A stretch of DNA of 64,000 bases. Origin: Cercis canadensis. Its lineage: Eukaryota > Streptophyta > Magnoliopsida > Fabales > Fabaceae. The number at the start of each line of letters is the position of its first letter. Position 1 is the stretch's first letter. Position numbers and translations under genes: made by a program. The DNA lies in contig QAOA01007971.1 in assembly GCA_003255065.1 (NCBI GenBank), forward strand, positions 196,370 to 260,369, read 5' to 3'. The notes under the pieces were generated by a model, which was given only the letters and a program-made list of their open reading frames with translations, did no database searches and had not been told where the DNA came from. Below are positions 36,901 to 49,120 of the stretch, in pieces.

Positions 36901-38710
36901 CTACCTTTTGGGTAGAACTTTCACTATTTATACTGACCAAAGGAGTTTGAAACACATGCTGCAGCAGAAAATAACCACTCCCAATCAGCAATCATGGATG
37001 GCAAAGCTCTTAGGGTATCATTTTCAAGTGGTGTACAAACCAGGCCCAGAGAACAAGGCTGCTGACGCGCTGTCACGCTTGCACGAAGCTGGGGAATTTC
37101 AGGCTATCATCTCCTATCCGGTTTGGTTAGATGGAGACAGTATTTCTCATGAGGTCCAGCATGATTCCCAGCTCAAAAAGGTCATTTCTGACCTGCAAAA
37201 AGATCCAAATTCTAGACCGGGTTTCACACACCAGCAAGGGGTACTTCTCTATAAAAATCGATTAGTCTTACCTGCCTCCTCACCTCACATTCAGCTGTTA
37301 CTCAAAGAATTCCATTCCTCTCCTACTGGGGGACACTCGGGTTTTCTAAGAACTTACAGGAGGATTGCTGGAAATTTGTACTGGTTTGGGATGAAAAGAT
37401 GCATCCAAGAGTTTGTCAAGTCTTGTGATACATGTCAGAGACAAAAATATGCAGCAACCTCCCCAGCAGGATTACTTCAGCCGCTGCAAGTTCCAAATCA
37501 AATTTGGGAAGACATCTCCATGGATTTCATAACAGGCCTCCCAAAATCCAAAGGTCATGAAGCTATCTTGGTAGTGGTTGATCGACTATCAAAATATGGT
37601 CACTTCATTCTGTTACGACACCCCTATACAGCCACAACTGTGGCTGAAATCTTTGTTAAAGAAATTGTCCGGCTCCATGGGATCCCACAATCCATAATCA
37701 GCGACCGTGACCCCTTGTTCCTCAGTAATTTCTGGCGAGAACTTTTCCGCATGCAGGGTACATTGCTGAAGATGAGTTCTTCTTACCACCCCGAGACAGA
37801 TGGTCAAACCGAGGTGCTCAATAGATGTCTTGAGACTTATTTACGTTGCTTTGCTTCTGAACAACCAAAACACTGGTCATACTGGGTATCCTGGGCAGAG
37901 TTATGGTATAATACCTCATTTCATGCCTCTACGGGTTCTACTCCTTTCGAGATTGTCTATGGCAGGAAGGCTCCTACCTTAATTAAATATTTGAGGAATG
38001 AGACCAAAGTGGAGGTAGTAGCTGTTGAACTAAGTGACAGGGATGAAGCATTATCTCAGCTCAAATACAACCTGAACAAAGCTCAAGACCACATGAAAAA
38101 GTTTGCTGATAGACATAGAACTAAGCAGTCTTATCAAGTGGGCGAATGGGTTTTCTTGAAGTTACGTCCTCATAGACAGCAAACTGTCCATAAGAGAATT
38201 AATCAGAAGTTAGCTGCTAGGTATTATGGTCCTTATCAGATTTTGGCAAAGTTTGGAACGGTTGCCTACAAGTTGAAGCTTCCTCCACTTGCAAGAGTCC
38301 ATTCCGTTTTCCATGTTTCCCAATTAAAAAGGGCAGTCGGGAACTATTCTGTGGAACCTGACCTACCTCATGATCTTGAGGTTGCCTTGGATGACCCTGT
38401 CGAACCTGAAGAGATTCTGACCAACAGAGTTATCCAAAGGGGAGGCACTTCTATCCAACAGTACCTTGTTAAATGGAAAGGTGGATCCTCAGATGACACT
38501 ACCTGGGAGGATGTGGAAGTGTTACAAAGCCAGTTTCCCACTTTCAGCCTTGAGGACAAGGCTGTGCTTCCACAGGATGGCAATGATAGAGTCCATGGTT
38601 CAGAGGTTGGGCCTAGGTGTATTCAGCCTGATGCAAAGCCCAAAATATGGAGGGTTTACACTAGGAGAAAGAAAGGAGGGGCAGAAGGGAATTCTGTTAG
38701 AGATATTTAG
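33938..38710 (+). CDS. Intact gag-pol polyprotein, 1590 aa, with chromodomain
   Basis: This single uninterrupted frame is the retrotransposon's full protein set. Gag is followed by a CCHC knuckle (CFRCGERYHPLHHC, near residue 354) and an aspartic protease (LIDSGATHNFIS, near 440). Reverse transcriptase follows, with VFFDDILIYS near 792, then RNase H (ECDASGTGIGAVL, near 936). Integrase comes next, with a zinc-binding region near 1131-1170 and catalytic acidic residues in MDFITGL, SDRDP and ETDGQTEV. A GPY-type motif and a chromodomain (YLVKWKG, near 1509) end the protein. There is no stop between gag and pol, so a single polyprotein is made and cut by the protease. The ATG at 33938 is the first in frame after the primer site. 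It looks competent for activity, judged only from its open frame. Confidence 0.93.
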   Translation: MPKMSDRVDVLEAELSSLRAGMGDIQSSFKSALMDMQHSLLQEVSRMIKEGSSSSGEKSTPPPRQPRVEEVLVDPLEEYRMSVRKVELPLFNGIDPIGWITRAEIYFEVQNTSEEVKLKLARLSMEGATIHWFNLLHETEDNLTWDRLKRALIARHGGRKFENPFEELSALKQTGAVETYIEKFELISSQVSRLPEEQYAGYFMSGLQPSIRRRIRTLNPTSRAQMMKMARDIEDELTGDDGAGEKHLRGRFWGESSREAGLKSGSRPYPSPRDLGSANPVGQATNPEGWTSGRNRQATGSPFSGHMPNRSSSSSTTMPPRRSDGDRRGLPEKTKGLRHMSYPELMERKAKGLCFRCGERYHPLHHCAERQLRVLILGENETVNSDGEIVTMEVKDSEEEDELECKAMGLFGLAEEERSKIRTMRMDGVLQGVDLVVLIDSGATHNFISTELTQALGLKVSFTERLGIRLGDGHRVLAQGKCTGLVIQVGGLDFQIDAYVLELGGMDVILGVAWLKTLGKVVMDWQDMTMDFQQGGRQVILQGNLGIGWSSNHKQSGIPDSAPLNSFLEATSMEIGGIRWLHTLKALEAVGQHELTEQQEQALSCLLENYAAVFQEIKGLPPRRDCVHSIVLQEGQGPVNVRPYRYPHHHKEEIERQVTEMLHTGTIQPSSSPFSSPVLLVKKKDDSWRLCVDYRALNKVTIPDKYPIPVVDELLDELYGACFFSKLDLKSGFHQIRVRETDVSKTAFRTHNGHYEFLVMPFGLTNAPATFQAAMNNLFRPFLRKFVLVFFDDILIYSSDWSLHLQHLTTVLEVLSKHQFVVNRKKCNFGRKSVEYLGHVISGKGVAADPAKIQAVLDWPVPKTVKGVRGFLGLTGYYRKFVAGYGQIAKPLTQLTKKDNFQWGPASLEAFKKLKEVMTTSPVLTLPDFLRPFEVECDASGTGIGAVLMQDRRPIAYFSKAFSSSHVSKSAYDKELMAVVLAVQHWRHYLLGRTFTIYTDQRSLKHMLQQKITTPNQQSWMAKLLGYHFQVVYKPGPENKAADALSRLHEAGEFQAIISYPVWLDGDSISHEVQHDSQLKKVISDLQKDPNSRPGFTHQQGVLLYKNRLVLPASSPHIQLLLKEFHSSPTGGHSGFLRTYRRIAGNLYWFGMKRCIQEFVKSCDTCQRQKYAATSPAGLLQPLQVPNQIWEDISMDFITGLPKSKGHEAILVVVDRLSKYGHFILLRHPYTATTVAEIFVKEIVRLHGIPQSIISDRDPLFLSNFWRELFRMQGTLLKMSSSYHPETDGQTEVLNRCLETYLRCFASEQPKHWSYWVSWAELWYNTSFHASTGSTPFEIVYGRKAPTLIKYLRNETKVEVVAVELSDRDEALSQLKYNLNKAQDHMKKFADRHRTKQSYQVGEWVFLKLRPHRQQTVHKRINQKLAARYYGPYQILAKFGTVAYKLKLPPLARVHSVFHVSQLKRAVGNYSVEPDLPHDLEVALDDPVEPEEILTNRVIQRGGTSIQQYLVKWKGGSSDDTTWEDVEVLQSQFPTFSLEDKAVLPQDGNDRVHGSEVGPRCIQPDAKPKIWRVYTRRKKGGAEGNSVRDI

Positions 38711-38779
38711 ATTAGTGGCAGTTAGTTAGAGGAAAGAGAGGGTACGGTTCTGGTAGTTATATGGGGGACATTTCTGTTT

Positions 38780-38795
38780 GAGGGGGGGGGGGGAG
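38780..38795 (+). promoter_or_regulatory. Polypurine tract
   Basis: A G run flanked by 'ga' and 'ag' lies about ten bases upstream of the 3' LTR. It is the expected primer for plus-strand DNA synthesis. Confidence 0.65.
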
Positions 38796-38804
38796 TAATT
38801 TTAC

Positions 38805-38958
38805 TGTTAGACTTGGGCAGAGAATCCTTTCTCTGAGGAGCTATTGCTCTGGGCCATTGTAGGGAAGTTATTGAATTGAATAATACTCCTAAGTCTTTTA
38901 TTCGATTCTCTGGTTCTCTAACTCTGGATTTACTAGTTTATTTTCTGGTATCCTAACA
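38805..38958 (+). repeat. 3' LTR, 154 bp
   Basis: TGTTAG to CTAACA, differing from the 5' LTR at one position. Host sequence resumes at 38959. Confidence 0.9.
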
Positions 38959-39521
38959 GCGTGATACTCATTTTACATCATTTACAACATTGCCTACAAA
39001 TGGAGATTGTCAAGACATCATACAAAAAGGAAGACAACCAACCCAAAAGGAAGAACTGATATTAAAATTGGCACGTTCTAGATTGCTTCTTACATCAACC
39101 TTTTTTGCTTTGAAATGAACCCAAAAAACAACTCAGGGAAACAAATAATCTGGATCAATTTTCATTGTAGTGATCTTCTGAAGGAATATACAATGAGTAT
39201 CAAAGTACATGTCAAATTGAAAAGAAAATGAATAGAGAAAAAAGATACACGAGGTAGAAAAGCATCTAGAAAAGTGCAACTAGCAAAAAACTAGGGAACA
39301 CGAGAATTACAACAGATTAAAATCTCCTTTTCCCTTCTTTCTTTCTTTTTCTCAAGTATTCTGTTTGCGTAAGGAGTAATGCAGATACTCCTCTTATGTA
39401 CTTTTCTATCTTCTATTTTATCAAATTAAAGAAAAAAAAATCTTGTTTTGTTGAACTTCTAACTAGGAAGGGAGGCACCCCCGTCTATCTCCTTCAGGCT
39501 GCAAGGGAAGTAGGGAACAAC
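38959..39521. other. Downstream flank of the helicase gene, no gene
   Basis: AT-rich sequence between the retrotransposon and the helicase stop codon. It probably includes the helicase 3' UTR on the minus strand. No P450 coding sequence resumes here, although a P450 fragment abuts the other side of the element. Confidence 0.5.
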
Positions 39522-42500
39522 TTACAAATATTGCCTCAATTCTGGGGATAACAGAGAACCTGACGTTTTAAGCATAGGTAATCTTCTTGTCTTAGGCTTT
39601 TGCCACCCGAGTCTTTCTAAGAACTCCTCAATCAACCTACAAATTTAAATTAAATATGAGTAACAAGGAGAGAAAGAGAACGCAGTGTGTTACATAAGGA
39701 CTAAGCAACACTCACATGCTGCAGATGGCCTTTTGGGATGAAGCCAGCTCTCGGTCTGGGAAAGAATCCTCCAACCGGAAACTCAACCAAACATAGAGAT
39801 CCAAGACCTTCAGTTTTGGCACCAGCAAAGAATTTTAATTAAGTTCAGCAGCTAATTGGTTTAAGGATTAGCAAAAATTGGATTTTCTTAATCATTTTCC
39901 AATCAAAGATAAATCAGGTAATTATCATTAACTCTGTAGATCAATCCCTGTAGACCTATGAAATGAGTTCTTATCCACAAATAGACATGGAAGCTAATAT
40001 ACTACATATTCTTCTTTTCTCTCAACAAGATAACCTCCTTATTTCAAACCAAACCCATTACTATTGCTAAAGTGGTGCAAAAACATACATAATAAGTATA
40101 CCAATAAAATATTAAAACTTACAGATTAAACAAAGGAAATCACTCTATGGCCTATATTTCTCTTTTGACTAGAAATCTCTCTAAAGGAATAGATGTTCCT
40201 GATCTTTCCATATTTGAGACCAGAAAGAGCCTCGAGTAAAAGGATATTTGATGTTCAAAGGAAAAGAGTCTTGGTGCGAGGTGGAAAATGCAGAGGTGAA
40301 GTACTTTTGCAACCACTTAACCATTTATGCTTTGAATCTAATTTCCCTCTCGAATCTAATACTATTAACACATTATTTTTCATTATTATCTTGGCAGCGC
40401 TGACATGGCCAAGTCCATGAATGGCAGGCAAATCACCAGTAATCATTCCCTATGCTCCTTTGCTTTGAAATTTAAAATTACCAATGCTATTGATATACAG
40501 GTTAAGTGCTGCTGATGTCTAAAATTTCTTAGGAATAGATTGTGTGTTGTCCAAGAAAACTAGTAATGGGTGTTAAGACAATTTTAAAATAACTACATGC
40601 AAGAGCAAGGACATTCAATTTTCCATTCAGTATTGAGTTAGAAAGTATGTGATAATAACAGTCATTTAAAGCACTCAAAATAACAAAAGCAGTGCTCCAA
40701 GGCCTTGGGCTAAACTACTCGGTTGGTAAAAATGAAAATGATTAGATACAAAATTCCAAGTTCACAAGAAAACCAAATCGGGATAAGATTAACCAGTCTC
40801 TAGTGTCAGTCTTCAATAAAATAATAGACTAAAGTGATGGAGTATTATCAGCAGAAATCAGACTGAGCATTGATAAAAAAATTTCCCTGATATATATACA
40901 AATATATCCCCCTGCCAGTGAACATAGTGTAAAACTTTATATACAACAAGTATATGATGTATGCTCACATGCTTTCCTGTAGACATTTTATGCAGTTTGT
41001 AAAATCCTATGATGACATTGCTCAGTATCACAGAAATTCACCAATTCCAAGTAACTCAGGTTTGCAACTTTCCACCCTTAGCCTACGTGTCAGTCATTCA
41101 CAAGTTTTTTTTTTCTTATATAAGCTAAAAGTTGGCACCTTCAATGAGTGCTAGAACTTATGTCAGCCAAGACATTCAAGTGAGATAGGTGATACTGGCT
41201 CACCTTGTGGATGGATTCAAGCTCCTTGAGCTCAGACTGTGTTGTGGGAACTTTAAGTGTCCCTGGTGTAAATATTTCCCGAAGCCGAACAAGACCTTTC
41301 TTTGCATAATGCTCTGCAAACTGGTTCATCAGAAGTTATATCATTTGTATGCCCATTCAAACTAACATCAATTGTCTAATAATAACTCTATGTTGATCGT
41401 ACCTGTGTCAGGCCTTGAGATGATATCTCATCATCCATGTCAACTGGACTGAAGATCACAAATATCAGTCAAACAGAACCAGAAAAAGTAAGTAATAAAT
41501 ACAGACACTCTAATTTGTCCATTCTTCTGGGTTTTCAATTCGTAGAATTGGTCATCACATTCTAAAACACTGCAATTTTCTTAAAAGATAAAGATGGTAC
41601 CTGATACAGAACAGGTATTTTTCATTCAATCCAAGGGGAAACTCATCAATAACAGAAGCTGCCTTCTGAGGTCAGTAAGCACCATCAACACCCATATTAC
41701 AATGAAAGGGAAAGCCAATAAACAATGATCAAATAATGAATGTATTTGATATTATTACTGAATAACAAAATAACATTGACAAGAAATGTTCCTGATTAAT
41801 TGGCAAGGCAGGCTATGTAGAAACATACCAATAATTGTTCACAATTAACAATGAAATAATTTGCAGATAATTTGGCATTGTCTAGAAAATGCTCCTGCAA
41901 TAAGAAAGAAAAGAAAAAATCTTAATGGTTATGTAGTTTGGGGAAATAATAATATAGTACATTTGCATTATATTTTAAAACATGTCTAGATGAGATGTCC
42001 AGTCAAGAAGCTTGATAATTTGACAGATAAAGGGAACAAATAACTGATAGGATCGTCCTAAACTGGACAAGCCTGATAATTTGACAGATGAAGGGAACAA
42101 ATAACTGAGATGATTGTCCTATTGGTATATAATACAGTCACAAAACCACCTTTGTACTAGCAGTGGAACCCTAGTTAGAAAAGAACTCCTCACATAGCTC
42201 TTTATCCCAAAAAAAGATACACAGTTAATTCCAATTAAATCCCTCTTTCCTATAATTTCTATGATGTTCCATAGAATACTAACCATCTAGTATATACTAT
42301 ATCTCTAGTTTGATTCAAAGTCCAGAAAAGGGAAATGTCTACAGCATAGGAATACACTCTTCACCTTTCTCTCTTTGTCCTTTGAAAGTTCTGTTCCTTG
42401 CAACTTGATTAATGATTACAAACCAAAGGTTAAATCAATTTTCCGCAATTATTTTCCCTCAGTGTGATAATAATCCCTTGAAGTCTCATGCTGCCTTCTA

Positions 42501-45500
42501 GTATGAGTGTATTTGTGTCTATTGGAAAAGATCTTTGTTTATAAACTGTCTATTACTCTAATTGAGATATATAACTTTTGACACTATCAAATTTCTCATT
42601 TATATATAGGCATTTCTGATTAAGACATGGAATCAATTAATGAAAAGTAACATACAGATTACTACTATATCACTGAATGACAGAATGGGATATAATAAAA
42701 GCAACAACAGGCAGAAAAAACCTACAAGTATTTGGTAGAAACCCATTTTCGGGTGTAGTCGTGAATACATATACATGAGATCAAATGTAGGAAGTAACCC
42801 AGCATGCTGCATCACAAAAAATAGTATCATATACAGATCAGTAATGAAAGATCCAAAATAAAATTAACCTAGTGCAGACGAAGGTATATACTAAAACTGG
42901 CTTGCTTCTTCTTTATTCATTTTTTCTTTTCTCTTTTCAATTTTTTGCTGGTTATATGTTTGGTACTGGGTACTTAAATGTTAGATTACCTCTAAAGTGG
43001 GCGATGGGGAGTTCAATGATGAATGGAGCAAGGGCAGATCGTCTTCATGTATACAGGTTACTTCCCCTCTGGGAAATTTCGACCCATATCTACCAGCTCT
43101 CCCTATTCAAGGCAATTCAAGCATTAATATAATATCCAAATGGAAAGAATATTATAAATCAATATATACAAAATTATTCTATAACATATTCTAAAGCAAA
43201 GCCAAGTACAATATCAAAATAACTATGAAGAAAAACATATTCTCTGCATAGCTTTATTAAGGAATTATCTGATAATCATTACATATATCATGCAATTTCT
43301 TAGACCTGGATAATAGGACTTTGAATAGTTATGAAGCATTAGTAATCTGTTATCAGCACAGGCTATGCAAGTGATGTGATACAATGAGGATGTTATGAAA
43401 TTTTGATAGTCACATATATATATATGAGCGCAGATCTACTTACAAAGAGTGTAATACTTGACACCCTAGCACCATCAAATAACTTCTTGTAAAAGGTGAA
43501 TTTCATGGATCCAATTGTTAAGTTTTCATAATGTAGATCATGCTCATAAAATTTAAGAATTAATTACTCCATTGGATTATTTTATTTTAATGTATACTAT
43601 GCATTTTAAATATAAGTAAATGGCACCAATTCGATTAGATACTTCAGAATGTCCATTTATCTAAAATTTGACATTTATGATCAATAGGACAATATTTCAT
43701 GATTCACTGGTTGGATCAATGAAATTCACCTTCTATAAAAAGTTATTCAATAGTCTAAGTATGTATGCATGTATATATGCATGAATATGGCTACATTATT
43801 TATAACTTTAAAATAAAATTACGAAACACAAAAAATGGTTATAGTATTTAATAGATAAATGCTTATACTCATAAAGATTATCAAAATTTAATCACATTTG
43901 TGTTTCATATACATGGACCATTAACTAACTCAAAGCATCACCAAATGTTAAAGTCACAGCAGTATAGCACAGTAACTGAAGTTGAAAGTGATTTAGTATT
44001 TACAGAATTTGCAAGAAATTATATCTATATATCAGTCAAAAGAATTTAAAATTAAATAACATATCACTATTACCCTATATGAATACTACGCTACCTGCAA
44101 TCTGTTTGATCTCAGGTACAGTAAGCTCCCGCATCAAAACACCATCAAACTTCTTCATCGTCGAAAATATGATCCTAGAAATGTTTAGATTAAGGCCCAT
44201 TCCAATAGCATCACTGGCCACAAGAACATCAAAATCGCTACTTGCATCATTGAACATGGTAGCCTGCGGTCCTAACGAACATTTTAACTCAGCAAATTCT
44301 TGAGTGATTGCGTGTTGGGACAATAAGAAAAATTTGGCAAATTTTATCAGAAGCAAGTAAGTCACAAAACTGAGAAGCTGCAACATACGTCAATATTTGT
44401 AGCAGTAAATATACAGGGAAAGCTTAGTAACTGAAAAAGAAAGGGAAGGAAACATCCTAGTGCAGTCATGAACATTGACACACTTATAAAATGTTTGGTT
44501 CGGCAGTGAGCTGACAACCCATCCAAACTTGCACTTAAACCGGATATGGTTAGTGCAAAAATATTATATGTCCACGAATTACAAACATGTTGTTTATACA
44601 GAACGAGATGAATGACATAAATTTGCATATTGGAAGAAAAAAATTTCTATGAAGTTAATTTTAAATATCACATTCCCTTGAAACAAGTGTAATTCAAAAG
44701 AAAATCTAAAACTGCTTAGACAGAGTTAGGAACTCAAACCTGCTTTGTTCGAGTCTCTGGTGGCAGTGAACCATAAACTACTGAACAAAGATGCTTTCCT
44801 CCATTCTCAATTTGCTTCTGAGAAATATTGAAGAACACCAACTTTCACTAGTTAGTCCAGTACGGCAACTTTGACACAACATGCCAATTGAATTAGCAGA
44901 ATTCAAAATAAAATTAACAGCCTGCCTTATTGATTAGATTAAATATTAATACAAGAATAATCCATTTCCTCTGCAAACCAAAGAGGATAACCAAGAAACA
45001 TAATGATTAAACTAATGGTTTTATATAATTAAACCCTTCATAGTTTGAGAAAACTCTTCCAACATCTATTGTCTCCCTTCCATTTCTTTCTTGATTAGAA
45101 AACCACCATATACATAATTGAAAACTTTTTCTACTCTAATGTTTAAGTGACATGATAATGCATAAGAGTCTCTCCAAAATCTGATTCCATATTTCAAATC
45201 ATATCCTGGTAAATATATGTAACTCTATCCACTCAAAAATAACAATCAAAATCAAGTTCTCGTTAAAATCAGCAGTGGGTTGACTCCAGTTAAAAAATCC
45301 AAAGTGCTTAAAGAGACTAAAGATCGAAGATAAACACTCAATATTATGATAAATTCTTCGGAAAAAACTAAGAAAAATCACTTGTTTCAGTGAATCACCT
45401 ACCTATCTCTCAATATCTCACACCAAAGTTCAAATCAAATCATCTGTCTTTTTTTTTTTTTTTTTTTTNTTTTTTTTCTGCTTTTTGACTCACTTTTGTT

Positions 45501-48500
45501 TGTGAAGCTAGCTCATAAGTAGTATATCAATAAGTTAGTTTAGATACATCTTCAACTTTAAACCAGCTACCATGAATGATGCATTTCACACCAGATCATC
45601 TCATCTCTTTGATTGATTTAGCAAGAGACTAAGGTCGGACTGCATTGCAATTTAGCAAAGCAACAAAATTTGCTTTATTAAGGTATAGAGAACTAAATGA
45701 AGCAAACTCCTAATATTGGTTACACCCTTTGCCAAATTGTCAATGTTTCAATTCAACTTTCCATTAAAATGCANAGCTACCATGAATGATGCATTTCACA
45801 CCAGATCACCTCATCTCTTTGATTGATTTAGCAAGAGACTAAGGTCGGACTGCATTGCAATTTAGCAAAGCAACAAAATTTGCTTTATTAAGGTATAGAG
45901 AACTAAATGGAGCAAACTCCTAATATTGGTTACACCCTTTGCCAAATTGTCAATGTTTCAATTCAACTTTCCATTAAAATGCACAAAGAATCTTAAAAGA
46001 GAGTCAGATAACCTCATCCGCACTATTCAAACATGAGAAACAAACGAGAACAATAATAATAATCAGGGATGTTAAGTAACCATACCCCATTATTTGGACA
46101 TAAAAAAAGAACGAAGACACGCGAAATTAACTTCAGAAAAGAAAAATTGAAGGTAAAACTCACCTTCAATTTGTATATCTCACGACGTGAAAAGGTTACA
46201 ATGCAATCACCCTTTTGTACATTAGAGAAGGATCCAAGAGGAACCTTCAGTGGGACTAAAGGTAACATTCTCTCATAAAAATGAACCTACAGCAGACATG
46301 AAGAAAGATCTGTCAAAGATGTAGCATTGGGCCTTGCCATTTTTTACCACACATTGGCAGGTTTAAAGTAATGAAATGACTATCATAGAAATTAATTTTC
46401 CAATCTCCTTCTTTCTGACCCTCCTCCAATTGTTCTTTGTCGTTGTTGGGAGATGCTATGTAAAATAGAAGCTTCAGTACCTCAACTTCATCGCCAGTTA
46501 CTGTCAGTATCTCCTGAACAAGTGGAACAGCAGCTGGATCACCACAAAGGTGTAGTTCATCGGCAGAAATTCCTAATAAAGCACGTGTAAATGAAAAACC
46601 CCTTGAATTACACCCCATCATCTGGATGCAAAAAGAAAGATAATTGTTAGAAGGGAGAAGAAGTCACCAACTCTAACAAGCATATTCATAGAAAACCTAT
46701 AAGCTTGTGTTTTCATTAAATCAACAATATGAAGTAATGATTAAGAAAGCCCAGAATGACAGCATATCCTTGTATGCAGATGCTTCAATGATAGAGAATT
46801 TTTCTAACTTAGATGGAAAATTAGTAATACTATTAATTGAACCACTGACTAACATGGTAAGAACAAGACCTTTAGCAAAGAAAACCTGAAAGTTGTCTTT
46901 GTTTGTTGATGTGAAATTAATCATATGACATTAGAAAGTTCCTATGAACTGGCTTAGATATGAAAAAAAAATCTCAAAATGAACAACTGGCATGCCTGAA
47001 TTTCATCAATAACAGCACAATGGTAATTGGATGCTACATCAGCCATCTCAACTGTTACAGCCTTGTGTTTTGCACCATCAACTTCCTCTCGCTCCTGACC
47101 TGTTATAAGATCACAAGGAACTTTTGCCTTGTTCAGCCGTTCCGCTACCTCCCATGCCAACAATCTTAAAGGACCACAATACACACCTGCACAGTCATAA
47201 AATTACTTAACCTGTTTACTAGGTTTTTATTGTCCCTCATTATTGTTTACCATAGTAAAAATTTGAGTGGAAAAATACCAGAAGAACTTGACTCAAGTCG
47301 CTTCAGAGCATGGTATGTTTTACCACTATTTGTGGGACCAACATGCAGGAAAACCTTACGGTGTTTCCTCCGGGCCTGGGGGTACCATGTATGTGGGCAA
47401 CTAAAACAACCAAGAATTTAACATCAAGACTATAATTTGTAAACTAAACTGATATAACAATAACCATTAGTATAGCAATATTAAGTGAACTTGATTTGTG
47501 GAGGGTTTACTTTAAGTAAAATGATATTTAGCCAGAATTTGTTGTGCAAAATGATATTACCAATTTGAATCCTGGTAAACATTCTGTCAAACTTTCTCAG
47601 GTTCTATAGCACAACTCTTAGTTTTAAAGGCAAGAAAACAAATATTATACTTATAGAGAAGTCATACTCAAGAAATAAAGATCAGACTAATTATACAGAA
47701 GCATGTTTGCACTTAAACAGAATGCAGAGACAAAGAATAGTAGCAGAGGAAGAGATTGAAGAAGAAGGATGTTCATCTTAAGTATATTTGATAATTTACA
47801 TATCTCAAATAATTATCCATAGCATAGAAGATTTCAACTTTGACCCCAATAAATATGCAAGTAAATTAGTAAAAGAAAAATTCACATGTTTTTCAGATCT
47901 CATAACAGGCAAGAAATTTAAAATCTACACATCTGAATAAAAATTTAAATAAAATTTCAAAAGCAAACACACTTGGTTCTCATACTGAATTAACAACTTT
48001 TGTGAGCAAAGCAACCACCTGTACAACAATACTAAAACATAAAACTACATTCAATAGCTGTGAGACATATATGCTTACGTTAAGTCTGTAAAATCAATCT
48101 TGGATGAGCCACTGAAGCTGCTGTATGGGCGTATCTTATCTGAAGCACTACCTAAACATCCAAACTTGAATTGGAAGTATAGATGTAAAGGCTCCTTATT
48201 ACCTGGATAAGAAATTTGGGCAATCAACAGTGATAAGAAAAGAGCAACACCATACAAGTAACAAAAATACGTACATCTAGTAATTCTGACAGGCTAGAAA
48301 ATCACATAAATTTCTAATATTATCTTAGTGGGTTTACAGGTACCAATAAAAAGATTGCCAATGTAAACACGTATAATCTACTTGAGGACATGATCATTCA
48401 TAATCAAACTTGCACACCAGGAGTTTGCCACCTTCTCATAAAAACAAATTATAAGCAACCAACATTTTTCACAGTCAAGGAAAAAAAACCTGCGGAAGGA

Positions 48501-49120
48501 AAATACTTGATTGCTCACATCATGTGTCCTTTTAATCATCATACGTTCATGGTTGACAAATAAGCCATTTGTAGCCTACAATGCTGTTTGATTGGCAAAA
48601 AAGGGTTTACTAATGAATTTTGAAAAGAAAAAGGTTCAAGTTACTAAATAAAATGGCTGATTAGTATATATTCTTCAAATTGGATGAATCAAATAAAAAG
48701 AGATATGAATTTCATTTTCTTATTCCACCCAGCATTTTCCCAACAACCCAGTAATTGATTATCAACTGGATGCTGGGAAAGTAAAATGTGTAAATATGAG
48801 CAAAAAATTAAATCACAATATGTAACATTGCCACCATTAAAGTAACAAATTCAGCTCAACTGAACCAAATCATCCTTCTTAACTTGAGTTCTAGAATTAA
48901 AAAGTAAAAATAAAAATAAAAGCTTTCTCTTATTTTGGCTCACTTTGGACAAGACCAAACAATTTTCACCAAATTAGCTAAGCCAAAGATGGATGAATCG
49001 AAAATAAAATCAACTAAGCAAGAAAAGAAGAAAGCAAAATAAGGACTTGAAGGTCGTACCGAATAAAATGCGAGAACCTCCGCAAGGTAATATTTTCCGG
49101 CGAAGAAAATACGACGCCAT
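39522..49120 (-). CDS. SUV3: Mitochondrial SUV3-type ATP-dependent RNA helicase (DExH16-like), complete
   Basis: Sixteen exons join with matching phases to give 567 aa: 49060-49120, 48079-48202, 47279-47400, 46996-47186, 46481-46621, 46164-46286, 44740-44817, 44095-44263, 42990-43102, 42726-42806, 41829-41894, 41601-41665, 41403-41448, 41204-41320, 39716-39807 and 39522-39636. The start ATG opens a basic presequence ([11 protein letters not shown]) that fits mitochondrial import. Motif I is [15 protein letters not shown], motif II AVIDEIQ, motif [11 protein letters not shown], followed by [39 protein letters not shown] and QIAGRAGR. The SUV3 C-terminal region follows ([39 protein letters not shown]). 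SUV3 helicases unwind RNA in mitochondrial decay and surveillance. The length is close to Arabidopsis AT4G14790 (571 aa, from memory). All introns are GT-AG except the fourth, which is GC-AG. Confidence 0.93.
42009..42130. repeat. Imperfect tandem repeat in a helicase intron
   Basis: A unit of about 60 bp containing 'tgataatttgacagat' and 'aagggaacaaataactga' occurs twice in a row (about 42018 and 42075). Confidence 0.65.
45437..45983. repeat. Poly-T gap and 207 bp direct repeat meeting at an N
   Basis: Inside helicase intron 6, a T run is interrupted by an N (45469). Further on, 45567-45773 is repeated at 45775-45983 with one N (45774) between. The copies differ at only a few bases. This looks like unmerged contig ends or alleles. 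Confidence 0.75.
46994..46997 (-). other. GC-type splice donor of helicase intron 4
   Basis: Coding sequence for the DEIQ box ends CAG at 46998-46996 and the intron begins GCATGC. The next exon starts after CAG at 46621 with phase 0 and continues the conserved protein. No GT donor nearby keeps the frame. Confidence 0.75.

Larger units (their letters stand above)
33718..38958 (+). mobile_element. Complete young Ty3/gypsy chromovirus with 154 bp LTRs
   Basis: A 5.24 kb element has two 154 bp LTRs that differ at a single position. It also has a tRNA-Tyr-type primer site, an intact polyprotein, and a G-rich polypurine tract before the 3' LTR. The LTR ends are inverted repeats, TGTTAG and CTAACA. 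It belongs to a different family from the compound element, although protein order and primer site are shared. The compact size and C-terminal chromodomain suggest the Reina-like group, which is an inference. No matching 5 bp target duplication is seen (left bases include the N at 33716; right bases are GCGTG). Confidence 0.92.
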
